A stretch of DNA of 64,000 nucleotides, taken from contig NC_134510.1 of NCBI RefSeq assembly GCF_027942865.1, positions 25,165,209 through 25,229,208 on the forward strand. The letters run 5' to 3'. Source of the DNA: Odontesthes bonariensis (lineage: Eukaryota > Chordata > Actinopteri > Atheriniformes > Atherinopsidae). The notes beneath the pieces were generated by a model. It ran no database searches and was not told the origin of the DNA. It saw nothing but the letters and a program-made list of their open reading frames with translations. A program made the position numbers and the translations under genes. Every line of letters begins with the position of its first letter. Position 1 is the first letter of the stretch. This document shows, in pieces, positions 16,201 to 28,390 of this stretch.

Positions 16201-18153
16201 TATTTGTTCCAGAATAGATCTTGATAACCAAGAGATTCCTTCTTATTTACATCGTCCATCTGTCCCGTGTGTACAACCAAATATCCCCTGCACAAACTTT
16301 CTGAGTGATCTCTGATATCATACACCGCAGTTGCAAGGGGACATAAGTGGTAAGAGAGAGGTGGGAGTGATGTGGTTTTGTTTATGACTAATTCTTCACC
16401 TGCATCAAAGGGTTGTCTCACTTCTGAAGTCTTCTTTCTAAAGATGATGCATGTAACTGGCTCCAGTTCTAACCACTGCTTTGGTGCTCGGTTCACTTCA
16501 GAATCCAATTAAAAGCCTTGCTGATAACTATGGAAGCTCTCAAGGCCCCTTCTTAAATCCCAGGCCTTGTTTAATGGCTCACTGCTCTAACATGTCTACA
16601 CTTTGGTCTGCTATTGTTGTGTTGAATAAGATATACTGACTAAAACACTGTTTTGAATAGGGAAGCCGGTTTTTGCTCTCTAAAACACATACAGATGTTT
16701 TATGACAGATGTTTTTTATTTAATGATCCTAACCAATGACATCTCAACATTGCCTCGTTTAAGATCTGATATAGAACAGTAATACATCTCTTGGCTACTT
16801 TAAGCCCAGATTTAGACCGGATTTTATAAACAGACTCAATATTTAGAGTAAAACCACACATTTAATAAACCTTTCCCTTTTTTTTGTTGAATGGCTCGAG
16901 CAAGATGACTAAATTGAACATCTTGAGAGACATAAAATCAATTAAATGGTGTTTACATAAAATCGCTCTGTCTGTTATTTGTTTCCTGAGTCTTTGTGCA
17001 GAAAACCTTCAAACTTCAGCAACGATTCTCCCTGTCTTGTCCTCTCGGATAGCTTTTCAGCCAAGTTGTCGATACTTTTATCTCTCAGACACTGCTGTCT
17101 CAGGCAGAGCTCTCTTTCTTTCATTTCCCGTTTCGTCATCTTTCCTCATCTTGCCATCTACAAAAATGCGGTGAACCAAACATCAACTGCTGTCTTATAA
17201 GGACTGAAAGAGCTTTCAGACGTAAGAGCTTTATTTTCCTACCAGTGCTTGCTATTGTTACCTGCTGCCTTCTGATTACCCTGAGGCAATTAAGAGAATG
17301 AAGGAGAACTAGAGAAACACAAAGGGGTCTGATGTCAAGCCTGTGATGCCTCCATGTGTCACTCAGCATGACGTCACCTAGTGCCTCTAAATCTTCATCA
17401 AAGACACGTGAGTCATTGTGTGGATTCCCTGCCACTGCTAACGAGATTCCCCTCATCAAGTCCTTTAATCTGTATGGAAGAATCGGACGGGCTGAAGAGT
17501 AAAGTGAATCTGGAACGAGGGAAGCCGAGGCTGAAACCAGAACATAGTGATCTTATTCTGTGAGGGCCAGGACACACATCTCCACTGGACTTTTCTTTTT
17601 TTCTATCTTTTATTCTTCTTTTCTCCAATTTGTTTTGAAGCTTTGGGGATTGTCTGCAGGTGGTGGTGTTGAAGGCCATCTGGCTGGCTGCTTTATCGGG
17701 ATTTCATGCTGTAAGCAGCTATCCAACCGTGACCACCTGCATGGGTAAGAATACTGTGGACCGGAGGACCATGATAAGTTGGCGTTGTGTGTGAATAAAC
17801 AATCAACCTTAAAAATAAACTCTGTAATTCATATAGAGTAATATTTTTCACTTTCTGTCCTTGTGTGGGTTCCAGCTTTCCATTTTAGTAACCTCCTTAA
17901 CCTCCTCTAGATGATAAACACTTCATCTGTGTATGTAAGCGGTGTGCGTGTGAGGCCAAAGTCGGTGTCTGAGCCTTGTCTGACTGCCGTCCTTGTCCTT
18001 GGCAGGTCTCAACCTGAATTATTGCTGCGAGATGTGAGACTGCCAGAGCTACACAACATGTGCGAAGGAGAAAACCATTACATTTCCACCCGTCACCTGT
18101 CGAGGAAGTAGGGGTGTGGTCGCTCCCACTCTGCCCGAGAGCTGCCGTTCATC
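16201..18153. other. Spacer and probable 5' leader of the complexin-like gene
   Basis: No protein-like segment recognised. A good acceptor (ccttggcag, ending 18005) just upstream of the coding start suggests a spliced 5' UTR. Within that putative leader a 17-codon upstream frame starts at ATG 18058 and stops at 18109-18111. Confidence 0.4.
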
Positions 18154-19156
18154 ATGGAGTCTATAGTGAGAGTGAAAAAGTCGCTGAGGAGACCCATCAG
18201 GAAGCTGACCGGCTGTGTTTCAGGGGCAAAGGGGAGGTGGCTGTGCGCCAAACGCAGGAGGAAGAGGAGCAGAGGCACGAGAGGCCGCGGGGGATGCAGC
18301 ATGTTGGGGAAGACCCCTCCCCTGCGAAGTGCGCCTCCCAAAGACCCGACAGTCATTCGCCCGTACCAAATAGAACTGGAGAAGAAGAGGCAAGTGGACA
18401 GTGTGCATCATGCAGAGTGGGGGAGGAAATAGGCAAATGCTTTAAGTAAACTACAGCTGTAAGAATACAAAATTACAAACCTACACTGTTTATTTTAGGT
18501 TTTATTTGTCACAATAAGCAAGTCTTTTAGATCAATTGTATAAAAGCAGTTATAAGCATTTATTATCTGATTATTGCACTTTGTTAACATAAATAAGGAA
18601 AAAGCATTTGGAGGTGCTGTAAAGTGCCACAAAAACTTGAGCAACAGGCTGAGTACCATAAGAATAAATAACAGAGGAGCCTTAAGTGCACATGCTGTGA
18701 GCAGGTGTTGTTCTGTAAATTAAGTTTCACCCGAGGAATAAAAATTTTTGCCAAATGTAATTCACCCCGTGAGAACACTCAATGGCAATTAAACCATCAA
18801 AAGGGTTTTCTTTAGTGCGGCGCTTTCCAAAGTCTCACATCCACCACTGCATCATGAAGTCATTAGAGGAGGCAGCTGAAATGAGCTGAGGTAGCACACG
18901 TTGCTTTTAGCTGAATGCTGTCTGTAATACTTCAGGGCTGTGTGTGTTCACAGGAAGCTGCGGGAGGCGATGAATGCGCAGAAGAACGCAGAGAGAGCAG
19001 CCATGAGAGCTCACTTCAGGAGAAAGCATCGGCTGTTTGAGGTTTGTCAGAGCAACACATCATAAATCATGTTGTTGCTACAGTTTCAGGTCTGAGGCAC
19101 ATGATTTTATCTGATGTGAAGCAGTTGTTACACAAGGCTGTATGCTTTTATACAAC

Positions 19157-19191
<35 letters not shown>

Positions 19192-20302
19192 CACACACAG
19201 GAAATAAGCATGACATGACACTATGTGTTGGTGGCACATAATGTGTTGAAATTACATGTTGGCACCATGGAAACAGCATAATTGTAACACATTAAAAGCC
19301 TCCACCATAAAATACACTTCTAAAGAGGACATGCTTATTTCTTGTGTTTCTGTCTGACCAGCCTGGACTTTCTGCTGTTTTGACTTTTCTCTGAAATCTT
19401 ATTCAAACTTCTTTCAAAATATTCACACGCTTATTTGATCATTCTTTTAAAAATGGATCTTTCCTCATGGGTTCTTGTTCATATTTCTCATTTCCACAAG
19501 CACTATTGTCTGACAGATTTCTCACAGGCTTTTCTTTGTGTGCAGTCTGATGGGGAATTTTGCAGATGAGTCTGCGATTCTTTTTATGTCAGCCATACCG
19601 AAGTATCGCATGAAAATCCGCTTATCAATCAGTGGTTTCACTCTAGACTCTGGTACTTGCAGGCAGTGCGCCAACCACCTGTTTAAGCAACAGAAAAAGA
19701 AGAGTTTAAATGAGTGTTTTCTTGTATTCTTTCAGTAAAGAGGTTATTTTCCAAATGGCTTGATAAAGATATCTGAAATACAAACCACTGGGGGAAAACT
19801 CTCCCTTTAATCATTAGACATCAAACATTAGTCATTCATTTGAAAGACCAAAATTCTAAACATGCAGATTTTTACAGACAGTGAAGTTATTGTTCATAGA
19901 AGAATTTCTTTTAATTTACAGATGTTTTTAATTTCTTTTCCATCCTTGCTGCACGTTAGTGTCTAATGACCAATGTGGACACAAATGTGGGGTTCATTTT
20001 GATTATCCAGTTTTTATTTTTAGCATCTTTCTGAGCCCTCAACCCTCTTCTTCTCCTGTTTTTCCAAAATGATCCAGAGCCCTAAGGACACAAACCACCT
20101 GAGGTCTGCTGGCGGCAAAGTGTCTCTCCCCCACGAGCTGTCGAAGATGATTCAGCAGGATACCAAAACCAAGGACGACAGCTTCAGCCTGCTACGCGCC
20201 TTTCGAGGCCTCAGCTTCAACACGGCGGCGCTCACAGGCAGGAAAGCCAGCAGGAAGTCCACTTCTATGCTGACAAATAGGGACTCTTGTAAAGTCATGT
20301 GA
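18154..20302 (+). CDS. Complexin-3/4-like SNARE regulator with CAAX box
   Basis: Complexins clamp and activate SNARE complexes at synapses; the 3/4 subfamily is membrane-anchored by farnesylation and is typical of retinal ribbon synapses. Exons 18154-18389, 18954-19041 and 20078-20302 give 182 residues. The start MESIVRVKKSLRRPIRKLTG parallels MxFxVKxMxxxxxKNLTG of CPLX3/4. Exon 2 holds the SNARE-binding helix (AQKNAERAAMRAHFRRKHRL, like [20 protein letters not shown]), then GGKVSLPHELSKMIQQD, and the gene ends in CKVM, a CAAX box. The two intron positions match mammalian CPLX3/4 as I recall them. Oddities: intron 1 uses a GC donor (AG|gcaagt at 18390), and residues about 28-70 are strongly basic where the family has an acidic/Gly linker. 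The start is the first ATG in the conserved frame. Confidence 0.8.
19155..19199. repeat. (CA)n microsatellite in complexin intron 2
   Basis: An almost pure CA run with one imperfection (acaaac), inside the intron between complexin exons 2 and 3. Confidence 0.95.
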
Positions 20303-22150
20303 TCAACACTCTAAACGAGTACGGCATTAGAGTGGGAACGAGCATGATTGCTGCTTCCACTTGACATTTTATTATGATTTCCCTGAACATGCAGACTCAG
20401 TCTGATCATACTTGTTGTCATGATGAGAATATGGATTTCTGACTTTCCTTTTTTTAACTTCATCGTCAAGGTCAAAAACAAAGTTGACTTTTACAGTCAA
20501 GTAAAATTTGTAAGTAGAACAACAAAGAAAAATAAGAAATAATCAAATATATGCACATGTTAAATTGGAAAAATGAACAAATGATCTATTTGGATGTCAT
20601 GCAATGCTCGACACCCAAATAGCTCCATGATTTAATCTGCATCTTTGCACATCTAAGTAGCAGCAAGTTGGATGACCACAGTGCTCTCACAGTGTTGTAA
20701 TGACGAAGAAAATTTGCTAAACAATAAAAAAAAAACAATAAAAGTAGGCCATAAAATCACAAATCCAAGGTGAAAACAGTCAAGAAACCAGTGGAGTGAT
20801 GCCAAGACAGATTCATTTAAAGGTGGCGTATGACACAGAAAACATTGATTTAGACTGATATACACGGCGCATTGCAATGATCTATTCAAGAAGAGATGAA
20901 ATTGGAAATAAATCCTTCCAAATCTGGGGAAGGGGGGTTAAGTCTTCAACTTGGCAATCACCTCTTTTTGTTATCTCTTGTTTAAGAATTGAACTAAATG
21001 TAATGGCCAAAAAAGTTTATAATCTATCTTTTCTAAAATCTTTTCTAAAATGCGCTTAAAAAGCATAAAACTGGCGGCAGACTTGATGCATCTTGTTAAT
21101 TATGTATGACCTTCAACCAAATAACTAATACACATTTGCAGTGCCAACAAGATATCAGATTGCAAAATACACTCATTGGTACACAGAGAAGTATGTAGCA
21201 ATTTCACAATCAAGGCTCAAACACTTATTTACGTTATCAAACATTATTTACTTTTTTACTGCCCTCCCACCTGCTGATGGCTTCGGTTTGGAGTTAAAAG
21301 AGCAGGGTTTGGGTTAGATGTTCAAAAATACATGAAACTAAACATTTGCACACACTACAGTTTAATACTCACTGGTATTAAACATGATGTGACGACATGA
21401 CTCAGGAGTTTTAAGCCAGGAGTGTGAAACTACAACATGTTGGACAGAAGTTTCTATTTCACAGTTTCTGGCGGGTTGGGGGGGGGACTTTAAATGAAGT
21501 GTTTATTTTGAGTAAATTCTGATGCAGCGATGATTCTGACTGATGATTTATGACAAGTTAAAGTATTATCACATTGAATCTAATGTGTCATAGTTTTGTT
21601 TAAAATATGTTTGATTTCACTTTTTTTTTAAATCCATATTTCAGTGTGACATAATATTGTTACATAAGCTGAAAGGGAAGGTTTTCTCATGGTGACGCAT
21701 CAGTATTTTTCTGCTAGTGCTACCGTAGCTAGTGTACCAGGCTGTTGCAACTCTTTAAATGATTTACATCCAACTGGATGATCTATACACAAGTAAGGAA
21801 CCTCAGGGCCACATGTTCACATTTAAACATTCACCCGAGTGATGAATTGATAAAATGTGCTCATTTTGTATGATAATGTTTTTACTTTGTCTTGATATAT
21901 TCAGTTTGTATCACATCTACTGTACCAAACAGAGCCAAACACATATTGGTAATGTCTGCGCACCAAATGTTAAGCTGCAAACTTCTTGCTTTGACTGCTT
22001 TGTTTTTGTGGAGCTAATTTTGGTGTGTAAATAGTCTCAAGCTGCCTAGTGGAAGGACTTTAAATATGAAGCAGAAGCCAAATAATCGTGTAACCATTTA
22101 GATACTGTATTTTTTGCTTATTAGCTTGGACAAAAAAACTTGTAATAAAG
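20303..22150 (+). other. Probable long 3' UTR of the complexin-like gene
   Basis: AT-rich sequence without coding signal runs from the complexin stop to a canonical AATAAA at 22144-22149, followed by a T/GT-rich element (gacttttttggtc), a good cleavage-site context. Earlier AATAAA copies near 20722 and 20737 sit in an A-rich tract and are weaker candidates. Confidence 0.4.
22144..22149 (+). terminator. Poly(A) signal AATAAA, likely of the complexin-like gene
   Basis: AATAAA followed within 10 bases by a T-rich/GT element. The next gene on this strand starts about 270 bases later. Confidence 0.5.
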
Positions 22151-22324
22151 ACTTTTTTGGTCAAGTGAGACTCTCTGTTTCACCCTTTATCTTGTGTGCT
22201 CGTGTGTGTGTGAGAGTGTTGCATTAGCCTGACATTCTGGCTCTGTTGTCTTTCTCTTGAACTCTGACACTTCAGATTCATAAATCATCATCTCCTATCA
22301 GTTCATTAGAGAGATAACCCACAT

Positions 22325-22332
22325 CCAAGGCT
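22325..22332 (+). promoter_or_regulatory. Candidate SF-1/Ad4BP site of cyp11c1
   Basis: CCAAGGCT fits the steroidogenic factor 1 consensus (Y)CAAGG(Y)(Y), which drives steroid hydroxylase promoters. It lies about 90 bases upstream of the cyp11c1 start codon. The match is short and could be chance; position and gene make it worth testing. Confidence 0.35.
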
Positions 22333-22422
22333 CTGTAAGAGGCTGGAGTTGGAGGAGAGAAATAATCAGTCAGAGACAACATCTACTCTGGATGAGACCA
22401 GCTGACACATCTCGTCTGGACC

Positions 22423-25400
22423 ATGAGCAGCATGTCCATGGGAGTGACTGTGTGTGTCAGAGCACAGGGCGCTGTGTCCAGACTTTTAGGAACCTCACCA
22501 CAAAAGGGTTTTAGTACGACTGCAGCAGGTACTGTAGTGGATGGAAAGTTAGAGGGGGGGAAAGGAGCAGTGAAGGAGGTCAGAAAGAAGGGTGTGGATG
22601 GACGAGTGCGTAGCTTTGAGGAGATCCCTCACACAGGGAAGAATGGCTGGATCAACCTGGTGAAGTTCTGGAGAGAAAATCGTTTCCAGCAGCTCCACAA
22701 GCACATGGAGAGGACCTTCAACGTCCTCGGCCCCATCTACAGGTAGAAGCGTACGTTTCAATACGTTTGTAAAGTACATTTGTGTTCACACCAGCCCTTC
22801 TGTGTTTGTGTAAAGGGAGAATGTGGGCACCCTGAGCAGCGTGAACATCCTGTTGCCATCTGACATCAGCGAGCTGTTCAAATCGGAAGGGCTGCACCCT
22901 CGACGGATGACCCTGCAGCCGTGGGCAACACATCGAGAGATACGCAAGCACAGCAAGGGAGTCTTCCTCAAGTATGTGCCGCATATGTGCTTTAATGACT
23001 CACATGATTTACATGCGTGTAAGCAGTTCAGTTCCCTTCTGTGGGCAAAGCCTCCATAATTTTAGTTGTTGCATTTTAGGATTAAGATCAATTCAAAGCC
23101 TTCTTCCCATGACACACAAGTCTGTCTGTAGAAAAACAAGCCAAGTTGGATCAAAAGAAACACAGTCTCGGTTGCCTCCTGCCAATTCTACTCACTGATG
23201 GATGGCATGCATGGACGTCTCCCACTGTGGAATTATTGTTTCTGGGATAAAAACCAAAGTGGGAAAAAGTCCAGCTATTTAGTGCTGAACCACTAAGTTG
23301 GAGGACATTAAAAAATGATCAAAATTAAGGGATGAAAGACTGAGCTATCCTGAGTTTTTATTGCTAAAAAACACTGACTTCTGCGCTTCCCATAGTTCAG
23401 TTTAGCTGTGAAATGCTTAATCTCAAAACTCTCTATGTGACCACAAGCTGTCATGATGTTTGATTTTGGATAGCAGCGCTTATATCAAGGGGCACGCAGG
23501 TCTATTATCCACTAAATTAGAGGAGACATTACAGGTGAACAGGATAAAGTGTGCGATAACACTACAACACTTTCCTGGTTGATTACGCAGCTGAAGAAAA
23601 TTTTAACAAATCTTTTATCAGATATGCAACTAAGGAATTATCTCGTTAACATTGTCTCACTTTCATGGGCACCCAGTACACTAAACATGGTCAAACAAAC
23701 ACCTGAATGTGTTTTGGATGTTTTTGCTCCATCAGTTCAATCACTCTGCTTCCATTCAACTTTTAGAAACTCTAGATTCTTTACTTTATTTCAGTAAAGG
23801 AGAGGTGCATGTGCTATAAACCCCCACTCTTTGCTTCACAGGGAACTTGTTAAATGGGCCTATTTTAATGCTTCACTGTGACTCCGCAGGAATGGCGAGG
23901 AGTGGAGAACTGACCGTCTGCAGCTCAACAAGGAGGTGATGATGAGTGCGGCCATAACGCGCTTTCTCCCCCTACTTGATGAAGTGGCAAAAGACTTCTG
24001 TCGAATGCTGCAGACGAGAGTGGAGAAGGAGGGAAGAGGAGAGGAGGGCAAACGCAGTCTCACCATCGATCCCAGTCCTGACCTTTTCCGCTTTGCACTG
24101 GAAGGTTGGAGGTCATCCCCATCACCCTGGTTTTTCCACTTGTCACGTGCTGAACTCGACATGATTTTATTTACACTGAGGTCACTAAATTCGGCTCCCC
24201 TCCCTCTTGCGTCACGCTCTCACTCAGCCTAAAAGTCTCAAATGCTGACGCAGGCTGCGACAGCTTCTGACATCACAGGGGGTTACACAATCTGCCAGAG
24301 CATAACCATTTGAAATACTTCAAAAGAAAAGCTTTCCCCTTGCACATATGTCACCGTGTCCCATCTCCATGCTTTAATTTGAAAACATTCCAGCCCTGTA
24401 CGGGAACCAAACTTTATTCATTGAAGTGCATCTGCCCTTAACATATTCAACATGCAGGAGGTCAAGGAGAACATGCCGCTCTAAAAATAGAGATGATCAA
24501 AGCTGCAGCATTTCTTTTGCAGGTCTGCTCCTTTCATGTGTCTAACTACATTACACCACGTTCACAAGTGTGAATCCTTGTGTGACTCAGCGCAATATAC
24601 ACTTCTGAGTGTACGTGAGTGTGAACCTGATGACATTGAGTCATGTTGCTCTGATCTTGATGGGCCACAGCACACAAAACCAAGAGCTAATCCAGAGTGG
24701 GGAGAAACTCTATCCTTGTGGTTGATGTGAGGTTAATGTCACCCAAGCAAGTCTGCCAGGCAAAGGACGTGTGAGGGAGGGGGTTGCAGTTCCTTTGAGA
24801 CATCATATGCACACAGAAAACAAAATAGATTGTCTATGTTGAGGAGGATTTGATAAATGTCATCTCTCTGTCTGGGAGGAAGATGTTGTTAAAAATGAAT
24901 AAAATCAAGTGCTCACAGAATGTGTTCAACCCAGATCTTAAATTTACAAACTGAAAACATGAGTCAGAATGCTGCACAAATAATTTAAGAAAACATCTCA
25001 AACTGAGTCCATTATTCTCTGAAGTGTTTGTGCTTGTTTAGTTTGTTTGTTCACTCAGCTGTCCCCCCTGCAGCCAGTTGCCATGTGATCTATGGAGAGA
25101 GGATCGGCCTCTTCTCTTCATCTCCCTCGCTGGAGTCTCAGAAGTTCATCTGGGCAGTGGAGCGGATGCTCACAACCACCCCTCCACTCCTCTACCTACC
25201 ACCTCGCCTGCTGCTCCGCGTCGGCGCTCCCCTGTGGACCCAGCATGCCACAGCGTGGGACCACATCTTCAGTCATGGTGGGAAAAGCTACAAGCACTTA
25301 TTGGAGTCCAGGTTAATCTCTTTTTCCTGTCTCAGTCATCTTGTCTTTTGCTTCTTCCAGCGGAAGAGAGGATCCAGAAGGCATACCAGCGCCTGTCATC

Positions 25401-28254
25401 CTCCCCGAGTCCAAGGTCTGTGGCTGGGGCAGCTGAGGGGCGGTACACAGGAGTTCTGGGGCAACTTATGGAGAAAGGGACGCTATCTCTGGACGTCATC
25501 AAAGCCAACGTCACTGAGCTGATGGCTGGAGGGGTTGACACGGTGTGTGTTTGTATATTTTTGCGATTGTCTTCCTTGGCCTCGGTCTGTGTCACCTCTT
25601 ATCCCATCCTATCTGCAGACAGCCGTACCCCTGCAGTTTGCTCTGTTTGAGCTGGGACGCAACCCGGAGGTGCAGGACAGGGTCAGGCAGCAGGTGAGGA
25701 TGTCATGGGCACAATCAGGCGGTAACCCTCAGAAGGCCCTGCAGGGTGCACCACTACTGAAAGGCACAATCAAAGAGGTTCTCAGGTACAGAAATTCCAA
25801 CACTTTAGCGACAGAGGGTTTCTTGCTCCTATTTCTTTGGATTTTTTTTTTTTTTTTTTTTACCACTTACCTGCACTTACCTTACTTACCTACACACACA
25901 TTTTGTATGTGGCCACTTGCCTCTCTATACAGTGTAAGACACAGAAAACTATGTGTGCTGCAGAAGGAGTTATAATGCCTTTACAGGATTCTATGGGCCC
26001 CATACTAATGTGATCCAGTACAACAGCTCCTTCATAAATTCTACGAAGCATCTACATTTCCAGTTTTTGGCTGATGTTAAAAGGAGATCATTTTACTTTA
26101 CTATTGAGATCATAGTGGATGATGGTAAGTTTCAGTGAGTTCAAAATATTTTCAATCATGAAATAATTAACAAAAAAAATAAAAAATGAATAAATTTTAA
26201 ATAAATTTCTTAAGGAAAACACAGGCAAGATACCATAACTGTGTTTCTTTTTTCATAGATCTGAGCCTACTTTGAGACAGCTCAGTTGCATTTTGCTGCA
26301 GACTGTGAACTTGATGGGAGTTTGATTAGATATTCAGCTCAATTGTCAAAAAATAGCTTTCAGTTTAATAGGTGTCAAGTTCAAATTTCAAAACAAATCC
26401 AGTGATAGTGCTGAAAAACTAGTGACTCCTGAAGAAGAGTGAAACTAAAAACTTTATGAATTACTAAGAGCAAAAGGATTTGGTGAAGAGATTTTTTTCT
26501 CGGAGACTCACAAGGCAGACACTCCCAGCTGAGCTGAACCTTGATGGTCTCCAAAGCGATGCCTGTACCTGTAGCAAAAGCAACACCTGTGGTTTGAGAA
26601 CAGGAATAAACTGAGGTCACAGAGTAAAAATAGCTTGTTCTTTTAGATCAGTGGAGCATGAAAAACAATCATGCTCTGAGCTTGAGAGCAGCTTTCTGGG
26701 AGCGTTTGTCTTCATCATTAGAAATGTATCAATCCTGAGTTTGTGTCGAATTTTGAGTGAGAATTCAAAGGTAGCATGCAGAAAACAAGAACCTGAGTGT
26801 GTGTGCTGGTTTCTATCAGGTTATACCCAGTGGGAATCACAGTGCAGCGGTATCCAGTCAGAGATATCGTTCTTCAGAATTACCACATACCTGCTGGGGT
26901 GAGTGTCCACACTGTGGCTTTCTTTCAACCAAACTGATTCTGGTACATTCAGAACAACATCTGAGCTCCACACGTTTGTCCATCAACTCTCCCCCGCAGA
27001 CTATGGTCCAGGCCTGTCTTTACCCAATGGGCAGGAGTGCCCAGGTATTTGAGCATCCACTGCGCTTCGACCCCAGCCGCTGGAGCAGCAACAGGGAGGA
27101 CGGCCGGAAAGGAGAAGTGACAGGGTTTCGCTCGCTGGCGTTCGGGTTTGGGGCGAGGCAGTGCGTTGGAAGGAGGATTGCTGAGAACGAGATGCAGCTT
27201 TTGCTCATGCATGTGAGTGACAGCAGACATGAAAGAGGAAGGAGTAAGAAAAAAGACAGGAAGGATAAGAGAGGGATCAGAAAGAAAGAATATGATGAAA
27301 GATAAAGCAAAGAGCTGAAAAAGCTAATGTTGACTCACAAAGCTGGAAAGATAAAAGATTTTACAAGTTAAACCTGAGTCTGCCAGGCAGTGCTCAGGTT
27401 CTTCAGTAAAAGTACCAGTAACACGAATGAAAAAAAAACTTTTATAGCTCATAAAAGTCAGAGTTGATTTTACCTGAAATATTATGGAGTTGTTGAAATA
27501 AACTGACTTCTCTAAGAGCTTTTTACCTGACCGGATTGAGGTGAAACTGGGTTTAGCAAGTTCATGTAAAGCTAGGCAGCATCTGTACATACTGCGAACC
27601 AACAGACCGCTGGCCACAAACAGGGAAAAGGCCTCACACTTCTCACTTTAAAGTGTTAGACATACAGCCTGAAAAAGACACAAAACAACCACAAATCATG
27701 TCAATATAGTTTGTGGATGTCATGTACCTCCAACTGTGTAGTTTACAGATATTTTGTGCAATCTTGTGCCACTTTGTGGCCTTTTTGCACCCGTTTATGA
27801 TTGATTTTTTTTCATCCTGCTTTGGTGATTATAGTTTTCATTTTTATAGGTTGGGGGTTCAAAGAGCTACAAGCTTGTAGAGGTGTAAATTAAATATTAA
27901 TGACGGAGAACAATAAAGATGAACCAAAGTAGAAGTTCAAGAGAGAAACTCGTTGGAATAAATGCTTACGACACCTTTAATAGAAAAGCAGTAACATGGC
28001 TTTTCACTTTGATTTGTTGTGGAGTAAAACTATACAGTAGCATAAAGTGTAAATACTCTAGTAAAATACAAGTATCCTTTAAAAATTCTGTCTTGTCTTG
28101 ACTCCTTCATCATCACCCCCCATCCTCCTCTCTCTTTGTCTAGATCCTGCTGAGCTTCCATCTCAGCGTGCCTTCCTCAGAGGATCTCAAAACCACCGTA
28201 ACCCTCATCCTCCAGCCAGAGACTCAACCAAGGATCACTTTCAGCAAGCTTTGA
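22423..28254 (+). CDS. cyp11c1: Mitochondrial steroid 11-beta-hydroxylase (cytochrome P450 11C1)
   Basis: Makes cortisol and the fish androgen precursor 11-beta-hydroxytestosterone at the inner mitochondrial membrane, with electrons from adrenodoxin. Nine exons, as in CYP11 genes: 22423-22742, 22816-22971, 23890-24104, 25074-25277, 25361-25542, 25619-25785, 26820-26898, 27000-27212, 28144-28254; 548 residues. An in-frame TGA 30 bases upstream supports the start. The first 40 residues (MSSMSMGVTVCVRAQGAVSR and onward) look like a mitochondrial presequence. P450 landmarks: I-helix AGGVDTT (about 354-360); K-helix EVLR (412-415) split by intron 6; LYPVGITVQRYPVRD; heme loop FGFGARQCVG with the Cys at about 496. 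All catalytic motifs are intact. CYP11A1 is less likely from the overall reading, and teleosts carry a single CYP11B-type gene named cyp11c1. Confidence 0.92.
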
Positions 28255-28384
28255 CACAAAAAAGAAAGATTGTGCCATCATTTAATCACCCAGTTTAGAA
28301 CGGTTTACTTCTTCATTCCTCGTTCTTCTTAACGATGAGCCTTTTGTGCATCCTTATGCTTTGCATTTACTTATGATGCAGACA

Positions 28385-28390
28385 AATAAA
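28385..28390 (+). terminator. Poly(A) signal AATAAA of cyp11c1
   Basis: A canonical hexamer 131 bases after the stop, followed by gtgttagttcc and then ctcttgtctt, a GT/T-rich downstream element. The 3' UTR would be short. Confidence 0.7.

Noticed and set aside
18060-18449. 129-codon frame overlapping complexin exon 1 as a separate gene
   Set aside because: It joins no downstream exon in a conserved frame; kept only as a finding about the linker.
28097-28298. 66-codon frame at the cyp11c1 last exon in another phase
   Set aside because: The phase continuing from exon 8 gives ILLSFHLSVPSSEDLKTTVT and a fitting P450 C-terminus ending at 28254, so this frame is not used.
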